Positions 35,170 to 43,699 of a stretch of DNA of 64,000 bases are shown piece after piece (positions within the stretch are counted from its first letter, which is position 1; each line of letters opens with the position of its first letter). Source of the stretch: Streptomyces fumanus (lineage in GTDB: Bacteria; Actinomycetota; Actinomycetes; Streptomycetales; Streptomycetaceae); the NCBI RefSeq assembly GCF_014655295.1, contig NZ_BNBI01000010.1:186001-250000 (forward strand), written 5' to 3'. The position numbers and the translations under genes were made by a program. Below the pieces are notes generated by a model. It saw only the letters and a list, made by a program, of their open reading frames with translations, was not told where the DNA came from and did not search any database.

Positions 35170-35865
35170 TCAGTACCGGGTGACGGCCGTCGCCCCGCTC
35201 GCCGTGCCGATCGCCAGGTGCGGCCGGGCGGCCGGTTCCGCCCAGGCGAGGATCCGCCGCATCGCGCCCTTCGGCACCGACACGCACCCGGCGGTCGCCC
35301 CGGCCCCGTTCACGTGCAGGAAGATGCCCGCGCCGCGCCCCCGCACCGGACGCGCGTAGTTGAACGCCACGACCAGCGCGTGCGCGTACTGCCGGCCGTA
35401 GGTGATCAGGTGTTCGGCCTCCGCGGCGGCGCAGTCGGCGGGGCGGGGCTCGGTCCAGCGGTTGTAGGACCGGGAGCCGTTGTCCTGGCACCACCAGGAG
35501 TCCTCGCGCACCGGCCGGTAGGGGTACGCCGTCCCGCGCGGCGCCCGCTCGACACCGAAGGCGTACGGGAGCCCGTACAGGCCCGTGGGAGTGGTGTTCG
35601 TGCCCTGCCGTCGGGTCCGGCCGTCGGCCAGCCCCCGGGCCCCGAACCGGGCGGGCGCCGACCCGGCCCGCACCCAGCTCCCGCCCCGGCGGTCCCACCA
35701 GGTGACCGTGCCCGTCGTGGAGCCGGTGTCCGGGGCGACGGCGGTGATCAACTGGGCGCCGCCCCCGGTGTCCGCCATCCGCTCCGGCAGCGGGGCGGGC
35801 GGCGTGGCGAAGGCCGGCAGCAGGAGGGACGCGGCGAGCAGGACGGCGACGGCACCGGGGCGCAT
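35170..35865 (-). CDS. Secreted L,D-transpeptidase-like (YkuD) protein
   Basis: 231 residues with a signal peptide (~1-21). The C-terminal catalytic signature is HVNGAGATAGCVSV: His and Cys match the L,D-transpeptidase HxxG...SxGC(I/V)xx pattern, although Thr-Ala replaces the usual Ser-x. FYGLPYAFGVE and YGRQYAHALVVAFNY precede it. Members make 3-3 cross-links in peptidoglycan or attach proteins to it. Lack of a recognition domain suggests a simple periplasmic-type enzyme, and activity is not certain. Confidence 0.83.
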   Translation of the reverse strand: MRPGAVAVLLAASLLLPAFATPPAPLPERMADTGGGAQLITAVAPDTGSTTGTVTWWDRRGGSWVRAGSAPARFGARGLADGRTRRQGTNTTPTGLYGLPYAFGVERAPRGTAYPYRPVREDSWWCQDNGSRSYNRWTEPRPADCAAAEAEHLITYGRQYAHALVVAFNYARPVRGRGAGIFLHVNGAGATAGCVSVPKGAMRRILAWAEPAARPHLAIGTASGATAVTRY

Positions 35866-35969
35866 GGCTCAGACGGTAGGGCGCGGCAGCGGCGGCGGCA
35901 GCCCGGGGCGTCCGTCCGGGCGCCCTCGGGAGCCGCCGTCCGGGAAACCGCCCCGCCCGGCCCGGGAAA

Positions 35970-36006
35970 TTGACGAGTCATGCAGAGGTCTGCATACTCA
36001 TGCATA
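35970..36006 (+). promoter_or_regulatory. argH promoter with ARG box
   Basis: -35 TTGACG (35970-35975), 17-bp spacer, -10 CATACT (35993-35998). TCATGCAGAGGTCTGCATAC and the following TCATGCATAG repeat the TGCAT/ATGCA half-sites seen at argC. ArgR control is expected. The start site would be about 36005, giving a ~30-nt leader with a GAGGAG ribosome-binding site. Confidence 0.75.
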
Positions 36007-36034
36007 GCAGCGTTGGCACGGTGAGGAGCTTCGA

Positions 36035-37459
36035 GTGAGCAGCAGCGGTGACGTACGACTCTGGGGCGGCCGGTTCGCCGACGGGCCCGCCGAGGCCCTG
36101 GCGAAACTGTCCGCGTCCGTCCACTTCGACTGGCGGCTCGCCCCCTACGACATCGCCGGCTCCCGCGCCCACGCGCGCGTGCTGCACCGGGCGGGTCTGC
36201 TCACCGACGACGAGCTGACCCGCATGATCGCCGGCCTCGACCGGCTGGAAGCCGATGTCGCCGACGGCTCCTTCACCGGCACCGTCGCCGACGAGGACGT
36301 GCACACCGCCCTGGAGCGGGGCCTGCTGGAGCGCCTCGGCCCCGACCTCGGCGGCAAGCTCCGGGCCGGCCGCTCGCGCAACGACCAGGTGGCGACGCTG
36401 TTCCGGATGTACCTGCGGGACCACGCCCGGATCATCGGCGGTCTGATCGCCGACCTCCAGGACGCCCTGATCGGCCTCGCCGAGGCCCACCCGGACGTGG
36501 CGATGCCCGGCCGCACCCACCTCCAGCACGCCCAGCCCGTCCTCTTCGCCCACCACGTCCTCGCCCATGTCCAGGCGCTCTCCCGGGACGCCGAGCGGCT
36601 GCGCCAGTGGGACGAGCGGACGGCCGTGTCGCCGTACGGCTCGGGCGCGCTCGCCGGCAGCAGCCTCGGCCTGGACCCGGAGGCGGTCGCCAAGGAGCTG
36701 GGCTTCGAGCACGGCAGCGCCGGCAACTCCATCGACGGCACGGCCTCCCGCGACTTCGCCGCCGAGTTCGCCTTCGTCACCGCGATGATCGGGGTGAACC
36801 TCTCCCGGATCGCGGAGGAGATCATCATCTGGAACACGAAGGAGTTCTCCTTCGTCACCCTGCACGACGCCTTCTCCACCGGCTCGTCGATCATGCCGCA
36901 GAAGAAGAACCCGGACATCGCCGAGCTGGCCCGCGGCAAGTCCGGCCGCCTGATCGGCAACCTCACCGGCCTGATGGCCACCCTCAAGGCGCTGCCGCTG
37001 GCGTACAACCGCGACCTCCAGGAGGACAAGGAGCCGGTCTTCGACTCCATCGACCAGTTGGAGGTGCTGCTCCCCGCCTTCACCGGCATGATGGCCACCC
37101 TCACCGTGCACCGCGAGCGCCTGGAGGAGCTGGCCCCGGCCGGCTTCTCGCTCGCCACCGACATCGCCGAGTGGCTGGTCAAGCAGGGCGTGCCGTTCCG
37201 CGTCGCGCACGAGGTGGCCGGCGAGTGCGTCAAGGCCGCCGAGGCCGAGGGCAAGGAGCTGGCCGACCTCACCGACGAGCAGTTCGCCAAGATCTCCCCC
37301 CACCTCACCCCCGAGGTCCGCACCGTCCTCGATGTGCCGGGTGCCCTGGCCTCCCGGGACGCGCGGGGCGGCACGGCCCCGAGCGCGGTGGCGGTCCAAC
37401 TGGCGGAGCTGAAGGCGAACGTGGAACAGCAGCACCTCTGGGCGGACGCCAAGCACTGA
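36035..37459 (+). CDS. argH: Argininosuccinate lyase
   Basis: 474 residues, GTG start after GTGAGGAG. The fumarase/aspartase superfamily signature GSSIMPQKKNPDIAELARGK holds the catalytic serine (Ser284/285). GRTHLQHAQPVLFAHH and LRAGRSRNDQVATLFRMYL are also typical. It splits argininosuccinate into arginine and fumarate. argG and argF are not in the window. A separate ARG-box promoter shows it is its own unit despite being near argCJBDR. Confidence 0.98.
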   Translation: MSSSGDVRLWGGRFADGPAEALAKLSASVHFDWRLAPYDIAGSRAHARVLHRAGLLTDDELTRMIAGLDRLEADVADGSFTGTVADEDVHTALERGLLERLGPDLGGKLRAGRSRNDQVATLFRMYLRDHARIIGGLIADLQDALIGLAEAHPDVAMPGRTHLQHAQPVLFAHHVLAHVQALSRDAERLRQWDERTAVSPYGSGALAGSSLGLDPEAVAKELGFEHGSAGNSIDGTASRDFAAEFAFVTAMIGVNLSRIAEEIIIWNTKEFSFVTLHDAFSTGSSIMPQKKNPDIAELARGKSGRLIGNLTGLMATLKALPLAYNRDLQEDKEPVFDSIDQLEVLLPAFTGMMATLTVHRERLEELAPAGFSLATDIAEWLVKQGVPFRVAHEVAGECVKAAEAEGKELADLTDEQFAKISPHLTPEVRTVLDVPGALASRDARGGTAPSAVAVQLAELKANVEQQHLWADAKH

Positions 37460-37588
37460 GCGGCGCGCGGAACCGCGTGACGGGCCACGACGCGCCCGCA
37501 CCCACCCGACCGCCGCGCCACCCGCCCCCGAGGCGAAGGTCACCGCGGGTTACGTTGGTCGCCAAAAGGCCGACCGAACGGACCCGCG

Positions 37589-38539
37589 ATGCCCCTCACC
37601 CTCCCCCACGGCCTCGGCTTCGGCCTCGCCGCCGTCGCCCGCCCCGGCTACATCACCCTCGGCCGTGACGAGGACCTCGGAGAGGACCGCGGCGTCGAGG
37701 CGCTGCGCACCCGCACCCACGACCTCCTCGACGCCGCCTACGCGCAGGGCGTGCGCTACATCGACGCCGCCCGCTCCTACGGCCGCGCCGAGGAGTTCCT
37801 CGCCGACTGGCTCGCCGCCCGGCCCGACGCCGACGACGTGGTCGTCGGCAGCAAGTGGGGCTACACGTACACCGCCAACTGGGCCGTCCACGCCGAGCGG
37901 CACGAGGTCAAGGACCACGGTCTGGCCACCTACGAGCGGCAGCGCGCCGAGACGGACGCCCTGCTCGGCGACCGGCTCGGCCTCTACCAGATCCACTCGG
38001 TCACCCCCGGCAGCCCGGCCCTCACCGACCGGAAGCTGCACGCCCGGCTCGCCGAGGCCGCCGCCGGGGGCCTCACCGTGGGCTTCTCCACCAGCGGCCC
38101 CGCCCAGGCCGACGCCATCCGCGCCGCCCTCGCCGTGACCGTCGACGGCGAGCCCCTCTTCCGTACCGTGCAGTCCACGTACAACGCGCTGGAGACCTCC
38201 GCCGGGCCCGCGCTCGCCGAGGCGCACGACGCCGGGCTCACGGTGATCGTCAAGGAGGGCATGGCCAACGGCCGGCTCGCCGGACCGCACGCCCCGGCCG
38301 CCCTCCGGACCGTCGCCGAGGAGACCGGCCTGACCTGCGACGCCGTCGCCCTCGCGCTGATCCTGCGGCAGCCCTGGGCCGACGTCGTGCTCTCCGGCGC
38401 GGCCACCCGCGCCCAGCTCGCCTCCAACCTGAGCGCCGCGACCGCCCGCCTCGACGACGACCAGGTGGCCGCCCTCGCCGCGCTCGCCGAGGAACCCCGC
38501 GCGTACTGGGAGCGGCGCGGACGCCTGCCCTGGCACTGA
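37589..38539 (+). CDS. Aldo/keto reductase
   Basis: 316 residues. The barrel has the AKR catalytic set: Asp and Tyr in RYIDAARSYGRAEEFLADWL and Lys in VVVGSKWGYTYTANW. The QIHSVTPGSPAL segment replaces the usual DxxxxH, and the NADPH-binding C-terminus is VALALILRQPWADVVLSGAATRAQLASNL. Substrate unknown. A TACGTT hexamer upstream (about 37550) could be its -10. It lies between argH and the pqrAB pair. Confidence 0.92.
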   Translation: MPLTLPHGLGFGLAAVARPGYITLGRDEDLGEDRGVEALRTRTHDLLDAAYAQGVRYIDAARSYGRAEEFLADWLAARPDADDVVVGSKWGYTYTANWAVHAERHEVKDHGLATYERQRAETDALLGDRLGLYQIHSVTPGSPALTDRKLHARLAEAAAGGLTVGFSTSGPAQADAIRAALAVTVDGEPLFRTVQSTYNALETSAGPALAEAHDAGLTVIVKEGMANGRLAGPHAPAALRTVAEETGLTCDAVALALILRQPWADVVLSGAATRAQLASNLSAATARLDDDQVAALAALAEEPRAYWERRGRLPWH

Positions 38540-38581
38540 ACCCACCGGACGACCCACGCCGTGAGTCAGCCATGCCCATCA

Positions 38582-38619
38582 TGAGACATCAACGTCTCAC
38601 ATGGGTTACGCTTGTCTCA
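38582..38619 (+). promoter_or_regulatory. Operator/promoter of the pqrAB unit
   Basis: TGAGAC-atcaac-GTCTCA (38582-38599) is a perfect 6-6-6 palindrome. A third GTCTCA half-site (38614-38619) overlaps the ATG. A -10 TACGCT (38607-38612) ends six bases before the ATG, so the mRNA is probably leaderless. Typical arrangement for a self-repressing TetR regulator. Confidence 0.7.
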
Positions 38620-39170
38620 TGGCTGTCGATCGTGACCACGTGCTGCGCACCGCCGCGGCCCTGCTGACCCGCAAAGCCACCGCGACCATGGACGAGGTCG
38701 CCCGGGCCGCCGGGATCAGCCGGGCCACGCTGCACCGGCACTTCGCCGGACGGGACGCCCTCGTCCGCGCCCTGGAGGCCCTCGGCATCGCCGAGTGCGA
38801 GGCCGCGCTGGACGCGGCCCGCCCGGACGAGGGGCCGGCCGCCGACGCGGTGCGCCGGCTGATCCGCGCGATCGAGCCCTCCGCCGGGCTGCTCGCCTTC
38901 CTCTACACGGAGAACCAGCTCTTCGAGGGCGAGCAGCAGAACGAGGGCTGGTCCCGCATCGACGCCCGGCTCGCCGCGCTGTTCCGGCGGGGCCAGGAAA
39001 GCGGCGAGTTCCGCATCGACCTGACCCCGGCCTGGCTCACCGAGGCGCTGTACGGCCTGCTGGCCTCCGGCGCCTGGGCGGTCAGCGAGGGCCGCGTGGC
39101 CCGCAACGACTTCACCCACATGATCGCCGAGCTGCTGCTCGGCGGCGCCGTCCGAAGAGAGGAACCATGA
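38619..39170 (+). CDS. pqrA: TetR-family repressor (PqrA-like)
   Basis: 183 residues. The HTH (ATMDEVARAAGISRATLHRHFAGRDALVRALEAL) lies at ~20-55, with a helical ligand-binding C-terminal domain. It is coupled by ATGA overlap to the MFS gene, with a palindromic operator directly in front. From memory, the syntenic S. coelicolor pair SCO1568/SCO1567 (pqrA/pqrB) confers paraquat resistance and PqrA represses it. Symbol is by synteny; the TetR family call is certain. Confidence 0.87.
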   Translation: MAVDRDHVLRTAAALLTRKATATMDEVARAAGISRATLHRHFAGRDALVRALEALGIAECEAALDAARPDEGPAADAVRRLIRAIEPSAGLLAFLYTENQLFEGEQQNEGWSRIDARLAALFRRGQESGEFRIDLTPAWLTEALYGLLASGAWAVSEGRVARNDFTHMIAELLLGGAVRREEP

Positions 39171-40693
39171 CCAGCACCCTGCGGCCGGCCGACCCGACCG
39201 GGGCGGTGAGGCGCCCCGGCCGCTGGCTGGCACTCGCCGTCCTCGTCCTGGCCGTGCTGCTGGTGGCCGTCGACGCGACCGTCCTCGGTCTCGCCACCCC
39301 GTACATCAGCGAGGACCTGCGGCCCTCGGGCACCCAGTTGCTGTGGATCGGCGACGTGTACTCGTTCGTCATCGCCGGACTGCTCGTCTCCATGGGCAGC
39401 CTCGGCGACCGCGTCGGACGCAAGCGCGTCCTGCTCGTGGGCGCCACGGCGTTCGGCGCGGTCTCCGTGCTCAACGCCTACGCCACCTCGCCCGAGCTGC
39501 TGATCCTGGCCCGGGCCCTGCTCGGTGTCGCCGGCGCCACCCTGATGCCGGCCACCCTCGCCCTGATCCGCAACCTCTTCCACGACCCGCGCGAGCGCAG
39601 CCTCGCCGTCGGCATCTGGGGCGCCACCGCCTCGGCCGGCACCGCGGTCGGACCGATCGTGGGCGGGTTCCTGCTGGAGCACTTCTGGTGGGGCTCGGTC
39701 TTCCTGATCAACCTGCCCGTGATGGCCGTCCTGGTCGTCGTCGGCGCCAGGCTGCTGCCGGAGTCCCGCAACCCCAGCCCCGGCCCCTGGGACCTGACCA
39801 GTGTCGTCCTGTCCCTGGTCGGCATGGTCGGTGTCGTGTACGCCGTCAAGGAGACGGCCGCGCACGGCTTCGCCTGGGCCACGCTCGCCGCGGGCCTGCT
39901 CGGCGCCGCCGCGCTGTACGGGTTCGTCCGGCGCCAGTTGACGCTGCCGACCCCGCTGCTGGACATGCGGCTGTTCCGCGGCCGGGGCTTCAGCGGGGCG
40001 GTGCTGGCCGACCTGATGACCGTCCTCGGCCTGTCCGGGCTGGTCTTCTTCCTCTCGCAGTACCTGCAACTGGTGCAGGGCAGGCGGCCGTTGGAGGCGG
40101 GCCTGGCCGAACTGCCCGCCGCGATCGGCGCGGTGGCGGCCGGTCTGATCGCCGGGCGCGCGGCCCGCCGGTTCTCGGTGCGCGCCGTCGTCTCCGGCGG
40201 GCTCGCCGCCGTGGGGCTGGCCCTCGCCGCGCTCACCGTCATCGGGCAGTCCACCGGCTACCCGCTGCTCGGCACGGCCCTGCTGGTCGTCGGCGTCGGC
40301 GCCGGGTTCTCGTTCACCGTCACCGCCGACGTGATCCTCTCCAGCGTCCCCAAGGAGCAGGCGGGCGCCGCCTCCGCGGTCTCCGAGACGGCGTACGAAC
40401 TCGGCGCCGCGCTCGGCATCGCCCTGCTCGGTTCCGTGGTGACCGGCGTCTACCGGGGCTTCACCGGCCCGCCCGGCACCCCCGAGGCGGCCCACGAGTC
40501 GCTCGGCGGGGCCGTGGAGAGCGCCGCCCACCTGCCCGCCGACACCGCCTCGGCGCTGCTGGACGCCGCCCGGCAGTCCTTCGTCGACGGGCTGACGCTC
40601 GCCGCGGGCGTCGGCGCGGCGATACTCCTGGCCGCCGCGGTCGCCGCCTGGTTCCTGCTGCGCGGCCAGAAGCTGGAGGACACGGCCGAGTGA
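39167..40693 (+). CDS. pqrB: MFS multidrug efflux transporter (DHA2, 14 TM; PqrB-like)
   Basis: 508 residues with about 14 transmembrane helices. DHA2 motifs are ATVLGLATPYI...QLLWIGDVYSFVIAGLLVSMGSLGDRVGRKR (motif A) and RALLGVAGATLMPATLALI. Motif C-like GIWGATASAGTAVGPIVGG shows proton-antiport drug exporters. It exports cationic toxicants in related systems; paraquat is the substrate in S. coelicolor as I recall. Co-transcribed with the TetR gene and followed by a hairpin terminator. Confidence 0.9.
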   Translation: MTSTLRPADPTGAVRRPGRWLALAVLVLAVLLVAVDATVLGLATPYISEDLRPSGTQLLWIGDVYSFVIAGLLVSMGSLGDRVGRKRVLLVGATAFGAVSVLNAYATSPELLILARALLGVAGATLMPATLALIRNLFHDPRERSLAVGIWGATASAGTAVGPIVGGFLLEHFWWGSVFLINLPVMAVLVVVGARLLPESRNPSPGPWDLTSVVLSLVGMVGVVYAVKETAAHGFAWATLAAGLLGAAALYGFVRRQLTLPTPLLDMRLFRGRGFSGAVLADLMTVLGLSGLVFFLSQYLQLVQGRRPLEAGLAELPAAIGAVAAGLIAGRAARRFSVRAVVSGGLAAVGLALAALTVIGQSTGYPLLGTALLVVGVGAGFSFTVTADVILSSVPKEQAGAASAVSETAYELGAALGIALLGSVVTGVYRGFTGPPGTPEAAHESLGGAVESAAHLPADTASALLDAARQSFVDGLTLAAGVGAAILLAAAVAAWFLLRGQKLEDTAE

Positions 40694-40708
40694 GCCGGCG
40701 TACGCGCG

Positions 40709-40742
40709 AACGGCGGGCCACTCCCCGGAGCGACCCGCCGTT
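40709..40742 (+). terminator. Terminator of pqrAB
   Basis: AACGGCGGG (40709-40717) / CCCGCCGTT (40734-40742), a perfect 9-bp stem with a 16-nt loop, 15 bp after the transporter stop. Confidence 0.6.
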
Positions 40743-40756
40743 CCCGTACCCGCCGC

Positions 40757-40828
40757 GCGTCAGGCGGCGTCGGCCTTCTTCACCCGCCGCGCCGTCGCGC
40801 GGCCTCGACCTTCTTCACCCGCGGCGCG
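40757..40828 (-). repeat. Degenerate copies of the plsC gene end
   Basis: Beyond the stop of the minus-strand acyltransferase are two imperfect ~37-bp copies of a segment reading GGGTGAAGAAGG(T/C)CGA(G/C)GCCGC. They translate as RVKK(V/A)(E/D)AA, echoing the Lys/Ala-rich end of the gene (ATKAKKAA). They look like remnants of a longer repetitive tail. Confidence 0.5.
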
Positions 40829-41503
40829 TCACGCCGCCTTCTTCGCCTTCGTGGCGTACATGTCCACGTACTCCTGGCCGGAGAGCCGCATGACCTCGGT
40901 CATCACCGAGTCGGTCACCGCCCGCAGCACGTACCGGTCGCGGTCCATGCCCTCGTACCGGGAGAACTCCATCGGCTCGCCGAAGCGGACCGTCACCCGG
41001 CCCGGCCGCGGGATGCCGTTGCCGCCCGGCTGGAGCTTGTCGGTGCCGATCATCGCGAACGGCACCACGGGCGCGCCCGTCATCAGCGTGAGCCGGGCGA
41101 TGCCGGTCCGGCCGCGGTACAGACGGCCGTCGGGGGAGCGGGTGCCCTCGGGGTAGATCCCGAAGATCCGGCCCTCCTCCAGCACCCGGCGGCCGGTCAT
41201 CAGCGCCGCGACCCCGCCGTTGGCCCCGTCCCGGTCCACCGGGATCATGCCGACGCCGGTGAAGAACCAGGCCATCAGCCGGCCCTTGAGGCCCTTGCCG
41301 GTGACGTACTCGTCCTTGCCGATGAAGACCACCTGCCGCCTGGTCACCAGCGGCAGCACGATCGAGTCGATGAACGTCAGGTGGTTGCCGGCCAGGATCA
41401 CCGGGCCGTCGCCGGGGATGTGCTCCGCGCCCTCCACCTGTGGGCGGAACATCAGGCGCATGATCGGACCGAGCACTGCCTTGATGAGCGCGAAGCGGGA
41501 CAA
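40829..41503 (-). CDS. plsC: 1-acyl-sn-glycerol-3-phosphate acyltransferase
   Basis: 224 residues. Acyltransferase motif I NHLTFID (His41, Asp46) and motif III YPEGTRS (Glu119-Arg122) are intact, and FIGKDEY and PVVPFAMIGTDK also match PlsC. It acylates lysophosphatidate or a similar acceptor in membrane lipid synthesis. The TTG start has GGAGGG 4 bp upstream. An in-frame longer form would run through an unusual Arg/Pro-rich stretch. It is divergent from glpQ1 with a 392-bp gap. Confidence 0.9.
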   Translation of the reverse strand: MSRFALIKAVLGPIMRLMFRPQVEGAEHIPGDGPVILAGNHLTFIDSIVLPLVTRRQVVFIGKDEYVTGKGLKGRLMAWFFTGVGMIPVDRDGANGGVAALMTGRRVLEEGRIFGIYPEGTRSPDGRLYRGRTGIARLTLMTGAPVVPFAMIGTDKLQPGGNGIPRPGRVTVRFGEPMEFSRYEGMDRDRYVLRAVTDSVMTEVMRLSGQEYVDMYATKAKKAA

Positions 41504-41593
41504 CGTGCCCTCCGGTAGGAGAAGTGTCGAGGGATGCGGTATGAGTCTGTGCAGGTGAGGACATTACTCGCGGCCCGGGGGGTCGCGCACGTC

Positions 41594-41637
41594 GGGTTCA
41601 CCGGGTCTTACGCCGTGTTGACGTGGGTTCACCTGGG
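41594..41637 (+). promoter_or_regulatory. Candidate PhoP (PHO box) region upstream of glpQ1
   Basis: GGGTTCACC occurs at 41594-41602 and again at 41625-41633, with GTTGACGT starting 10 bp before the second copy. GTTCACC is the core of Streptomyces PHO-box repeats, and glpQ1 of S. coelicolor is phosphate-controlled as I recall. Spacing is not the ideal 11 bp, and the site is ~260 bp before glpQ1, close to the divergent plsC start. The other ~250 bp to glpQ1 show only a TACGAT hexamer near 41853. Confidence 0.45.
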
Positions 41638-41895
41638 GCGCAACCGCGTAGCGTCCCGGAAACCCGCCCGGCACGATGTGAGGCAGGTCGCGTCCGGCGG
41701 GGCCCCGGCCGCCCGGCGGCACCGGTCGCCGACCGGGTACCCGGGCCGCGCCGGGCCAAGCCGACGGACGGTCAGTTCCCGCCCCGCACACGACATCCGG
41801 CGTCACCCCCCTGTTCGGTCCGGGGCCTCCCGTCCGTCATGTCCGCGCCCCTACGATCGCCCCGCACTCGAACAGGCGACGGCGAAAGGGCGCTC

Positions 41896-43065
41896 ATGGC
41901 AACGCAGGAGTCGAACGAGCGGGCGAGCGGCACCGGACGGCGGGCGCTGCTCGGCGCCGCGGTCCTCGGCGCGGGCGGCGCGGTACTCGGCCTGCCCGGC
42001 ACGGCGTCCGCCGCCGGTCGCGGCCACGGCGGCGGCAAGGGGCTCAAGGGCCTCCCGGTCCCGACGATCATCGGACACCGCGGCGCCAGCGGCTACCGCC
42101 CCGAGCACACCCTCGGCTCCTACCAGCTCGCCCTGGACATGGGCGCGGACATCGTCGAGGCCGGCGACCTGGTGCCCACCAAGGACGGTCACCTCGTCTG
42201 CCGGCACGAGCCGGAGATCGGCGGCACCACGGACGTCGCCGACCACCCCGAGTTCGCCGGCCGCAAGCGCACCAAGGTGCTGGACGGCGTCCCCACCACC
42301 GGCTGGTTCACCGAGGACTTCACCCTCGCCGAGCTGAAGACGCTCCGCGCCACCGAGCGCATCCCCGCCAACCGCCCGCACAACACCCTCTACGACGGCC
42401 GCTGGGAGATCCCCACCTTCGAGGAGGTCCTGCGCTGGCAGGACGAGCAGACCCGCAAGCGCGGCAAGCAGGTCTGGATCTACCCCGAGCTGAAGCACCC
42501 CACCTACTTCCGCGGGCTCGGCCTGCCCACCGAGGAGCGCCTGGCCAGGCTGCTGCGCAAGCACGGCAAGGACGGCAAGCACGCGCCGGTCGTCATCCAG
42601 TCCTTCGAGCCCACCAGCATCCGGCGGATGAGCGCGCTGGTCGGCAACCCGCTCGCCGTCCTGCTCTCCGGCGCCACCAGCCGCCCCTGGGACTTCGTCG
42701 CCGGCGGCGACCCCCGCACCACCGCCGACCTCATCACGCCCGCGGGGCTGAAGGAGATCGCCTCCTACGCCCAGGGCATCGGCCCCACCCTGGACCTGAT
42801 CATCCCGCGCGACGCCGCGGGCCGCCTCACCGCGCCGACCACCCTGGTCCGCGACGCCCACCGCGCGGGCCTGATCCTGCACCCCTACACCCTGCGCAAC
42901 GAGAATCCCTTCCTGCCCGCCGAGTTCCGCCGGGGCACCGACGCCGACGGCTACGGCGATGTCTTCGGCGCCTACCGGGCGTACTTCGCCACCGGCATCG
43001 ACGGGATCTTCACCGACCAGCCGGACACCGGGCTGCTGGCCCGCGAGGACTTCGTCAACAACTGA
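41896..43065 (+). CDS. glpQ1: Secreted glycerophosphodiester phosphodiesterase
   Basis: 389 residues. N-terminal export signal (GRRALLGAAVLGAGGAVLGLPGTASA) has paired arginines, possibly Tat. The GDPD barrel begins PTIIGHRGASGYRPEHT (His61, Glu70) and continues DIVEAGDLVPTKDGHLVCRHE and WIYPELKHP. It hydrolyses glycerophosphodiesters or teichoic acid-derived compounds to glycerol-3-phosphate. ATG follows AAAGGG. Followed by a strong hairpin terminator. Confidence 0.93.
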   Translation: MATQESNERASGTGRRALLGAAVLGAGGAVLGLPGTASAAGRGHGGGKGLKGLPVPTIIGHRGASGYRPEHTLGSYQLALDMGADIVEAGDLVPTKDGHLVCRHEPEIGGTTDVADHPEFAGRKRTKVLDGVPTTGWFTEDFTLAELKTLRATERIPANRPHNTLYDGRWEIPTFEEVLRWQDEQTRKRGKQVWIYPELKHPTYFRGLGLPTEERLARLLRKHGKDGKHAPVVIQSFEPTSIRRMSALVGNPLAVLLSGATSRPWDFVAGGDPRTTADLITPAGLKEIASYAQGIGPTLDLIIPRDAAGRLTAPTTLVRDAHRAGLILHPYTLRNENPFLPAEFRRGTDADGYGDVFGAYRAYFATGIDGIFTDQPDTGLLAREDFVNN

Positions 43066-43093
43066 GCGACACACCCCCCGGTAGGGGGAGCTT

Positions 43094-43127
43094 CGACCGC
43101 CCGGGCAACCCGCCGCCCGGGCGGTCG
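43094..43127 (+). terminator. Terminator after glpQ1
   Basis: A perfect 13-bp stem (43094-43106 / 43115-43127; CGACCGCCCGGGC) with an 8-nt loop, 28 bp after the glpQ1 stop. Confidence 0.65.
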
Positions 43128-43140
43128 CGTCGTGCTGCAT

Positions 43141-43641
43141 ATGACGGAGGATCTGCTCATCACCTTACGCCCGCTGCTCACCGCCGAGGCCACGGCCGAG
43201 GCATATGCGACCGGAACCGAGCCGGGCGACCTGGAGCAGACCGTCTGGCTCCGCCTCCTGGAACGCCTGGAGGCCGACGGTCCGCCCCTCGACCCGCACC
43301 GCTGGCTGCGCAGCGTGGTCCGCACCGAGGCCCGCCGCACCCGCCGCACCGCCCGGCACGAACGACCGTACGAGAGCGGGGACGAGCCCGCCGACACCGA
43401 CGACCGCATCCCGGAACAGCTCGTGCTCACCGCCGCCCGGCACCGGGCGCTGCACGAGGCCGTCCGCAAACTCCCCGGCCGCTGCCCCCGGCTGATGGCC
43501 GCCCTGCTCTCCCCGGCGGACCTGACATACCGGGAGATCGCGGGGGAGTTGGGTATCTCACAGGGCAGTCTTGGGCCGGAACGTTCCAGATGCCTGGGTT
43601 GTCTGCGCCGATTGCTCACACCGGAGGTTGCGGCCCGCTGA
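43141..43641 (+). CDS. Sigma-70-family-like DNA-binding protein
   Basis: 166 residues from ATG. Region 2-like (EPGDLEQTVWLRLLERLEADGPPLDPHRWLRSVVRTEARRTRR) is followed by a region 4-like HTH (LTYREIAGELGISQGSLGPERSRCLGCLRRLL). It is short for an ECF sigma factor but has both parts in order. No anti-sigma gene is next to it. It may act as an atypical sigma factor or regulator. The start immediately follows the hairpin at 43094-43127 and has a weak ribosome-binding site, so it may be leaderless. Confidence 0.75.
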   Translation: MTEDLLITLRPLLTAEATAEAYATGTEPGDLEQTVWLRLLERLEADGPPLDPHRWLRSVVRTEARRTRRTARHERPYESGDEPADTDDRIPEQLVLTAARHRALHEAVRKLPGRCPRLMAALLSPADLTYREIAGELGISQGSLGPERSRCLGCLRRLLTPEVAAR

Positions 43642-43699
43642 GGACGGGGATAGGAGTGAGGGACCACAGGCCGATCAGGTGAGCGGGAGGCATGCGCAC

